A DNA stretch of 41,099 nt from Clostridia bacterium (GTDB lineage Bacteria > Bacillota > Clostridia > Christensenellales > DTU072): the NCBI GenBank assembly GCA_024685275.1, contig JAIKVY010000189.1, positions 1-41,099 on the forward strand, in the 5' to 3' direction. The translations under genes were made by a program, and so were the position numbers. The notes beneath the pieces are model-generated. The model worked only from the letters and a program-made list of their open reading frames with translations. It had not been told where the DNA came from and did no database searches. This document shows positions 34,986 through 41,099 of the stretch, piece after piece. Each line of letters begins with the position of its first letter. Position 1 is the first letter of the stretch.

Positions 34986-37900
34986 TTATTTCTTTTTGCT
35001 TTTGTATTTGTGAATAACGTTTGTATTAGTATTCTTTTTTTCTTTTGGCTTCTTTGGAGCTTTTGGTTGAGTGTTTTTAGCTTCAGCAGCAGCCGTATCT
35101 GAATACTCATCGTCTTCAACAACTTCTTCTTTTCCAGCTGATGTTTCCTCGATCTTTATATCTTTTTCAGTCTTAACATCATTTTGGAATTCTTGTTTCT
35201 TTGGATGTCTCTTCTTCCAATTTCTAATTACTACAACTATAACAACTATGATAATTACAAGAGCAATTACGAAACTTGAGATATATAACCAGAAATATTG
35301 ATTATTTACTAATCTTGTCCAGAAGCTATCTTCTTGCGTTTCTTCTTCTGGGTCCTTTTCTGGTTCAGTTTCTTCTTCAGTTGCTTTGTATTCGTAATTA
35401 ATCGAAGTAGCTTCTTCATCAATGTTAGCTACAGCTGAGTCGTATCTTTCTTTCGTTATTTCTTCACAAGAAACTAAATCTACTGACATTAAACCAACTA
35501 TTAATTGATTCAAATCTTCATCAACTTTATCTTTATTATCATCATTAATAGTTACTGGATTGTTTCCTAAATAGAAACTCCAAGAAATATTCTTATCACT
35601 TTCAGTAGGATTGTATAAATATACTCTATATGTTACTGCATCATATGCACTTGAACCATATTCTAATGAACTAATTTTTGTTGAAATTGTTTCATCTTTA
35701 TCTGAATCTGGTGTAACTCTAAATTCACCATATGCTTTTTCTGTAGAATATGTATATTGTTTTGTTTCTGTACCATCTTCAGCAGTAGTTGTAGTTGTTG
35801 TAACTCCAGCAATTAAGGTTCTAGCTGTAAATGTAATTACATAATATTTACCCGCAGCAGCCTTTGGACGATATGAAGAAGAAAGAGAATAATATCTACT
35901 ATATCCGCCTTCAGCTTTATTACTTAAAGCTAAAACGTTTTGTCCACCATAATAAATAATATCGCCATCTTCGTTCTTTCTATTAACGCTTAGGAATTCT
36001 TTTAAGAATTCATTCCACTCTTCATCTTCCCAATCTTTAATACCTTTATCATTAAACTTTACATTTTCAAATTTATCAGCAAAGATATCATTATATGAAT
36101 AAGTAACATCAGATGAACCGCTCTTTGTAGAGTATAAGTATTTTAATGCTCCTACCATATTTTCAGAAGAATCAGTTACATTATATACACCATATGTTGA
36201 ATAAGATGTTCCGCTTGATAAACTTGTTTCATAACCAGCTGAATAATTTGAAGGAACATTTCCTAATTCAGTAGCACTGCTTGTTGGAGCTGTGAAAGCA
36301 TCAAACGAATCAACAATATAGTTCATTGTATAAATGTAATAAGGTGTTATTGTGTATAAATATTTATGATAATCAGATGCATATTTAGCATCGCCCTTAT
36401 TATCATTTAATTCTTTAGCATCAATATATTCTTCTTCATCTATTGCAGTAACTCTTGCAGCATCAAAATAAGCTGTTCCACTGCTTAATTCATTTGAATT
36501 ATAGTATGTTGAGTCACTATCACTTCCCTTTAATTTCTTTGCATTTGGATTACCTAATGTAAATTTAATGTACATTGAAGTAGAGAAATTAGAAGTTTTG
36601 ATAAAGAATGAATATTCTACCCATTTACCAGCTGTATCGACATTAACAAATCCTAAATTTGTATCATCAGTTTCAGCAATTAAAGAACCAGATGTTCCAC
36701 CTAAAACTATACTTGCTTTAGTTCCAACTTCAGTTTTTGCCCATACAGAAATCTTATAATATCCATCAGCTTCTAATGAAACTGAACTACTATGTAAACC
36801 ATATGCAACTTTATATGGAGAAGTTATTTTCAAAATTGTTGGATATGCTGAAACATAGTCAACACCTGTTTCTGGATTAGCTCCAAAAATATTATCAGCT
36901 TGGTGATTGCTTACAACAATTGCTCCAGCTTCTGCTTTACTTGCTTTTTCAGCGGTAACTGGTTCAAGTATTACATCAGATTCATTAGAACCAATATAAT
37001 TGCTTGTATATGTTGAAAGTGATGAAATACCATCTGAGCCTACTGCTTTTACAGCAAAACGAGTTTCTTTGCATGCTGTATCTGGTAAATTATATTCATA
37101 TACTTTATCAGTACTATCTGTATCTTGAACCATGATGATATCATATAATTTTTCAACTTCTTTGTTATCATCACCAATATACTTCATCCAAATTTCATAT
37201 TTAACTGGTTTAACTTTAGCTACATCTAATGTTCCTGTGCTTCCAGTAGAACCTTTAAACTTAAATACTTTATTTGCAGAATCTAAAGTAACTTCTGTTG
37301 GAGTATCATATGTATTTTGAATTTCAGAATCATATGTCCAACTATTAATACTTCCAATACCAGTTAATTGGTTATTTTCGTCAAATTCATCTTTTGAAGT
37401 CTTTTCATAATTAATATCTGAATAATGAGAATTAGTGAATAAAATTGAATCACTATCTATTCCATATGTTGCAGCACTTATAGAAACGCCTTTAACGATC
37501 TTGTCTCCTGTGCTTGCAGAAGAATATTCATCATATTCAATTTCCATTAAGTTGAATGCTTTTAAGTATGTTGTTCCTTTTACATATTTAGAAATATCAA
37601 ATCTGTTTCCATCGCCCATATTAACTTTAATTGTCATGTAATAGGTATCAGCGATATCACCTTTGATATAATAAACAACTTCAGCCCATTCACTGTCAGT
37701 TGAATATGCTGTTATAGAACTATCTAAAGCAGTTTCAATATTTGATTTATCTTTTCCACTTAAAAGTGTAATTGAAATACCAAGAGTTGAATCAACATCA
37801 ACTGTCTTAACCATAAATCCAAATCTATAGAATTTATTTGAAGCGATAGTTAATACATTTTCACCTTGATATGATACGCTACTAGCAGTAGCAACCGCAT

Positions 37901-40484
37901 TATTGAATTTTAATGTTGATAATTTAACTTGATTTCCTGAAACAATAATTTCATCAACAGTTTCTTCTAATGTAACTGTAACGTTTGCTGCATCGTTAGT
38001 TGCAGTATCTTCATTTAATTTATTAACCCAACCAGTTTGATCTACATCATGGATATCATCTTCATATAAATCACCGAATTGAACTTGTCCAACTTCATTA
38101 ATAACTGAAATATTTTCAAATTCAACTGCTGGTTTATTATCTTCATTGTATCTCTTTATGCTGATATCATTAAAGAATACACCACCTATCATCTTATTAG
38201 CATAATCATCACCTGTTCCTAAACAGAATTCAAGATTTAATTTTCTTGATGTTAATTGGCTTCCTGCTACATAGAATGTAATTTTTTGCCATGAACTTAA
38301 AGTTGTTGTATTTTTGGTTAAGCCATCATCAACACCAGTTAATTTAACTGTTGCGTATGGAATTGTATTTCCAGCATTAATCCATGAATTATATTTAGCA
38401 TTATATGCTTCTTTATCACTTAAGTATTTAACATTTTCTTCTTCATAATCTTCAACGTCTTTATTAAGTTTTGCTAATTTTGAAATATTTTCTTTTCTTT
38501 GGCTTAAATAAGCATTTTCAACAGCAGTTTTAACAGCATCATCAACTGTATTATCATCTTTGATTGTGTTATATACATAATAATAATAGAAGTATTGAAC
38601 ATCAGCATTTGTTATAGAATCAGCAGTTATTGTTAAATCAAGAGCATTAATAATAAATGCTTTTGTACCATTCATCATATCTGCAAAGTTTGCACCATCA
38701 TTATATTCATATACTCCACAGTTATCGCTGTTAAATGCATTAGCTTTTGTTTTTTCTTCATCTGTTAAATCATTAAAATATGTTGTTGAGAATTTTTCAG
38801 CATTATTTAATTGACTAAGTTTATATACATATTTTTCATATGAAGACCATTTTTTATCATCAGTTCTTGGATCCTTTGGTGCACTTGTTCCAAAGTCTGC
38901 AAAATATGTAAAGTCTCCATTGTATTCTTTAGCCCATACATATGCCCATACTGAGATTTCATAATATGAGTTATCTTCAATAATGATATCTTCTTTTGAT
39001 TTGATTGAATTTGCTTGTAAATCTTTGTTGTAGATCATTAGAGCATATGTAGAATCTAATTCGCTTATCTTATGATTATTTGAATTCATAACTACATCGA
39101 GCCATTCATCATAACTCATCATATTAATGTTATATGAAGAACCACCAATTAAAGATGTATAATTATCAGTAATTGTTGATGTATCTTCAACTTCTTCTCC
39201 AGCAATATCATATAATAAATCTAAATTTACATATCCATAATATCTTGCATTTAAAGAAGATTCACTTGTTGTCATAGAATATTTATCAAGGTTTGAGTTC
39301 TCATAGTCTTCTCTGAAAGAATAGAAATATTTACGGTAACTGTTGGTGGTATAACTTGTTACGTGTTTTCTATTTGATAAATCAGCACCTTCCATGTAAT
39401 AAACACTCTTAGCTTGAGCATATTTATAATTGTTTGAATCTTTTCCTGATGTTAAATTTGCTTTTAATGAAGCAAATCTATCAGCTGAGAAAGCATAATT
39501 ATCTAAATTAGCATCGAATTCTCCAAAGCTAATTCCATTTGCAGTTTTATCAGCATCACTTATTAATTCATCGCCTTTTGCTAAATCAACTTCTTCGCAA
39601 ATAACGTTATCAAATAATGCAACTCCTCTAACTGAATATATATCTTTCTTATCATTCTTATATGTATCAGAAGAAGCAATTCCTGGTCCATATCCAAGCC
39701 ATAATTCAATATCAATCTTTACATCATTAGTTTTGTTTGTTTCGATAAATAAATAATATGTTTTCCATTCACCATTTGTATTGATGTTTGGAACAACATA
39801 TTCAACGTCACCCTTCATAACGAACCAAGCACCGCCGACATTATAACTTTCTGCTGTATAAATTTTTGAACAAACAGAAAATTGGAATAAATATGTTTTA
39901 TCTTTCTTTAAAGTATATTGGCTTTTATTCTTAACAAAATGAGAACCAGCTGTTTCAACATTTGCCAAAACTAAAACATTTGTATCTTCTTTTTGTTTTT
40001 TATATGAATTATCTTCATTTTTAACCTTATTGCCATCTTCATCTAAAACATATTGTTCTGGAGTATGGGCAGTATCTAAACCAGGATAATCAAGAGTAAC
40101 ATAATTTTCTGCTGTCAATGCCTCTCCAGATTCATCTGTCGTGATTGTTAAATACTTTTCTTTAATTAAGTTGTAATCACTTTCATTAGCAATGTTAATG
40201 ACAGCTGACATAACTCCACCAGATCCATTTGCTGATGTAGTTTTGCTTGCACTTGATTGTGTGAAATCTGAAATCTCATCTAAAATGCTTGTGTCCCCAC
40301 TAGTTGAAGTGCTGGTTGTTTTAGCATTATAGAAAGTTCCGTTTGCGATTGTATGAGTATAAGTTGGAGTGCTTTCGCTCTTACTTTCATCCTCATTTTT
40401 CGTGTAGTCTTGACATGCGACTAACATAACCGCTACAAGTAATACCATTATTACTGTAAGTATTGAAAATAACTTTTTCTTCAT
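34986..40484 (-). CDS. Giant surface lipoprotein with CBM-like modules and C-terminal membrane anchor
   Basis: A 1,832-residue predicted surface protein. The signal peptide ends in the lipobox VMLVACQ. A Ser/Thr-rich linker follows. The long ectodomain contains several modules with a shared pattern of carbohydrate-binding (CBM4/9-like) jelly rolls: an aromatic-rich strand such as YYKISVWAKT or FYRFGFMVKT, a W-x-x strand such as GKWVEYSFFIKT or SEWAEVVYYIKG, and an ending around L-x-F-x-LG...FDxI. I count at least five. A membrane segment (about 1730-1755) and a basic, Lys/Pro/Glu tail close it. Having both a lipid anchor and a C-terminal helix is unusual. ATG 40484 is chosen over GTG 40493, which overlaps AGGTGG. 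Function is unknown; glycan binding is inferred. Confidence 0.8.
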   Translation of the reverse strand: MKKKLFSILTVIMVLLVAVMLVACQDYTKNEDESKSESTPTYTHTIANGTFYNAKTTSTSTSGDTSILDEISDFTQSSASKTTSANGSGGVMSAVINIANESDYNLIKEKYLTITTDESGEALTAENYVTLDYPGLDTAHTPEQYVLDEDGNKVKNEDNSYKKQKEDTNVLVLANVETAGSHFVKNKSQYTLKKDKTYLFQFSVCSKIYTAESYNVGGAWFVMKGDVEYVVPNINTNGEWKTYYLFIETNKTNDVKIDIELWLGYGPGIASSDTYKNDKKDIYSVRGVALFDNVICEEVDLAKGDELISDADKTANGISFGEFDANLDNYAFSADRFASLKANLTSGKDSNNYKYAQAKSVYYMEGADLSNRKHVTSYTTNSYRKYFYSFREDYENSNLDKYSMTTSESSLNARYYGYVNLDLLYDIAGEEVEDTSTITDNYTSLIGGSSYNINMMSYDEWLDVVMNSNNHKISELDSTYALMIYNKDLQANSIKSKEDIIIEDNSYYEISVWAYVWAKEYNGDFTYFADFGTSAPKDPRTDDKKWSSYEKYVYKLSQLNNAEKFSTTYFNDLTDEEKTKANAFNSDNCGVYEYNDGANFADMMNGTKAFIINALDLTITADSITNADVQYFYYYYVYNTIKDDNTVDDAVKTAVENAYLSQRKENISKLAKLNKDVEDYEEENVKYLSDKEAYNAKYNSWINAGNTIPYATVKLTGVDDGLTKNTTTLSSWQKITFYVAGSQLTSRKLNLEFCLGTGDDYANKMIGGVFFNDISIKRYNEDNKPAVEFENISVINEVGQVQFGDLYEDDIHDVDQTGWVNKLNEDTATNDAANVTVTLEETVDEIIVSGNQVKLSTLKFNNAVATASSVSYQGENVLTIASNKFYRFGFMVKTVDVDSTLGISITLLSGKDKSNIETALDSSITAYSTDSEWAEVVYYIKGDIADTYYMTIKVNMGDGNRFDISKYVKGTTYLKAFNLMEIEYDEYSSASTGDKIVKGVSISAATYGIDSDSILFTNSHYSDINYEKTSKDEFDENNQLTGIGSINSWTYDSEIQNTYDTPTEVTLDSANKVFKFKGSTGSTGTLDVAKVKPVKYEIWMKYIGDDNKEVEKLYDIIMVQDTDSTDKVYEYNLPDTACKETRFAVKAVGSDGISSLSTYTSNYIGSNESDVILEPVTAEKASKAEAGAIVVSNHQADNIFGANPETGVDYVSAYPTILKITSPYKVAYGLHSSSVSLEADGYYKISVWAKTEVGTKASIVLGGTSGSLIAETDDTNLGFVNVDTAGKWVEYSFFIKTSNFSTSMYIKFTLGNPNAKKLKGSDSDSTYYNSNELSSGTAYFDAARVTAIDEEEYIDAKELNDNKGDAKYASDYHKYLYTITPYYIYTMNYIVDSFDAFTAPTSSATELGNVPSNYSAGYETSLSSGTSYSTYGVYNVTDSSENMVGALKYLYSTKSGSSDVTYSYNDIFADKFENVKFNDKGIKDWEDEEWNEFLKEFLSVNRKNEDGDIIYYGGQNVLALSNKAEGGYSRYYSLSSSYRPKAAAGKYYVITFTARTLIAGVTTTTTTAEDGTETKQYTYSTEKAYGEFRVTPDSDKDETISTKISSLEYGSSAYDAVTYRVYLYNPTESDKNISWSFYLGNNPVTINDDNKDKVDEDLNQLIVGLMSVDLVSCEEITKERYDSAVANIDEEATSINYEYKATEEETEPEKDPEEETQEDSFWTRLVNNQYFWLYISSFVIALVIIIVVIVVVIRNWKKRHPKKQEFQNDVKTEKDIKIEETSAGKEEVVEDDEYSDTAAAEAKNTQPKAPKKPKEKKNTNTNVIHKYKSKKK

Positions 40485-40518
40485 TTTTACCACCTATAAA
40501 CTTCTTTATATTCAGTTT

Positions 40519-40538
40519 TATTATTATATATAATAATA
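40519..40538. repeat. Perfect 20-base A/T palindrome
   Basis: TATTATTATA followed by its exact reverse complement TATAATAATA, about 35 bases upstream of the giant lipoprotein start. It includes possible -10 boxes. A/T-only palindromes arise easily by chance, so meaning is uncertain. Confidence 0.3.
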
Positions 40539-40715
40539 TTATATACAAAAAATACTAAAATATAATATCATAGGAAATAGCAAAAAACAACTTAAAATAC
40601 ATAATTGATAAATTGTGATAGTATATTTCCATTTACAATGCAATCTTGTTATATTTTAATCCTTAATTTAAAGAAATGATTTTTTAAAAAACAGTGATTT
40701 TTGCTGTGTTCTATA

Positions 40716-40747
40716 AAACAGTTTTGGCGTTTTTATAAAAACTGTTT
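40716..40747. repeat. Inverted repeat 1 (AAACAGTTTT)
   Basis: AAACAGTTTT (40716-40725) and its exact complement AAAACTGTTT (40738-40747) around 12 bases. It is one of two adjacent hairpins in the 343-base gap between the ATPase end and the lipoprotein start. Apart from these repeats and the 40519 palindrome I see no gene in that gap. Confidence 0.6.
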
Positions 40748-40754
40748 CGTATCA

Positions 40755-40789
40755 CGAGACACTTTTACATTTTTTAAAAAATTGTCTCG
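40755..40789. repeat. Inverted repeat 2 (CGAGACA)
   Basis: CGAGACA (40755-40761) and TGTCTCG (40783-40789), with further A/T pairing inside after one mismatch. It lies 7 bases from inverted repeat 1. A terminator for the upstream gene is possible, though neither repeat has a clean T-run directly after it. Confidence 0.55.
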
Positions 40790-40827
40790 TTTGTTGGAGC
40801 CATAAAAGATAATTCCTTATTCTATTT

Positions 40828-41099
40828 TCAATCGAGATTCATCAAATAGTCTTCAACGTTTATATAATTAATTGTGCCTACTCTACGTGTTCTTCCGCGA
40901 TAAAGCACATATTTCTCTATGATTTTGCCATATATTCGTTCAACAGTAGCACATTTTTCAGCATTATTTAGATATTTTGTTTGATCTTTAGTTGCTTTAT
41001 CACTATGTTTAACTTCAAAAATAGAACAGCTATTTGTCTCGCTATCATATATGACCATATCAAATTTGCCACCTTCCACAAAACGATATTGAAATGCTT
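40828..41099 (-). CDS. C-terminal fragment of a probable DUF4143-type AAA ATPase
   Basis: The last 90 residues of a gene cut by the window edge; its start lies outside. AFQYRFVEGGKFDMVIYD followed by CSIFEVKHSDK resembles the C-terminal domain of the ATPases with a DUF4143/restriction-enzyme-like end: an Asp in a strand, then EVK on the next, as in PD-(D/E)xK folds. TERIYGKIIEKYVLYRGRTR and a short closing strand follow. Such ATPases are often encoded alone and vary between strains. With only the end visible, the family call is tentative. Confidence 0.5.
   Translation of the reverse strand, partial: AFQYRFVEGGKFDMVIYDSETNSCSIFEVKHSDKATKDQTKYLNNAEKCATVERIYGKIIEKYVLYRGRTRRVGTINYINVEDYLMNLD

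Noticed and set aside
35071-37641. Several short plus-strand frames opposite the giant lipoprotein
   Set aside because: They are repeated Ser/Val-rich shadows of a low-complexity coding region, without ribosome sites.

Overview
The window is AT-rich and densely coded. It uses standard codons: tryptophan is TGG and no reading frame needs TGA read-through. Most starts carry AGGAGG-type ribosome sites. HrcA-type (CIRCE) control of groESL, a TPP riboswitch, many lipoproteins and SipW/TasA-type secretion together point to a low-GC Gram-positive bacterium (Bacillota, Clostridia- or Bacilli-like, plausibly an uncultured gut lineage). I cannot name a genus from the sequence. No tRNA, rRNA, CRISPR array, insertion sequence or phage gene was recognised.

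Region 1 (1-8.3 kb) is the accessory highlight. It begins with a SipW-type (Ser-His) signal peptidase, followed by three secreted or anchored proteins. Two of these carry a SipW-dependent-type signal peptide and the third is TasA-like. Next come a membrane-anchored McrB-family AAA+ ATPase and a 745-residue protein that starts like the McrC-associated DUF2357 family but ends in a very long coiled coil and not a nuclease. A second SipW-type signal peptidase faces them from the other strand. I read this as a candidate surface-fibre or secretion system powered or remodelled by a repurposed McrBC-like motor.

Region 2 (8.4-13.8 kb) holds a uridine-kinase-like P-loop kinase, a GT4 glycosyltransferase, a divergent PlsC-like acyltransferase, and groES-groEL behind an extended -10 promoter with an imperfect CIRCE operator and a clear terminator.

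Region 3 (13.8-22.6 kb, minus strand) has two units. One is P-type ATPase, PHP phosphoesterase and GNAT acetyltransferase. The other is a lipoprotein of unknown function followed by the tRNA t6A enzyme Sua5/TsaC. Between them lies a Cthe_2159-type beta-helix lipoprotein.

Region 4 (22.7-25.7 kb, plus strand) carries an Lrp/AsnC regulator coupled to a class I aminotransferase, then a TPP riboswitch controlling a ThiT thiamine transporter subunit.

Region 5 (25.8-41.1 kb, minus strand) reads, in transcription order: the C-terminal end of a probable DUF4143-type ATPase (cut by the window edge), a giant 1,832-residue surface lipoprotein, Mrp, PAP2 phosphatase, acyl-CoA-ligase-like enzyme, YhhN lysoplasmalogenase-like protein, MazG, Dus, then serC-serA from a strong palindromic promoter, and rpsT.

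A recurring feature is genes whose -10 box lies only 6-7 bases before the start codon, with no ribosome site. This predicts leaderless mRNAs for at least four genes.
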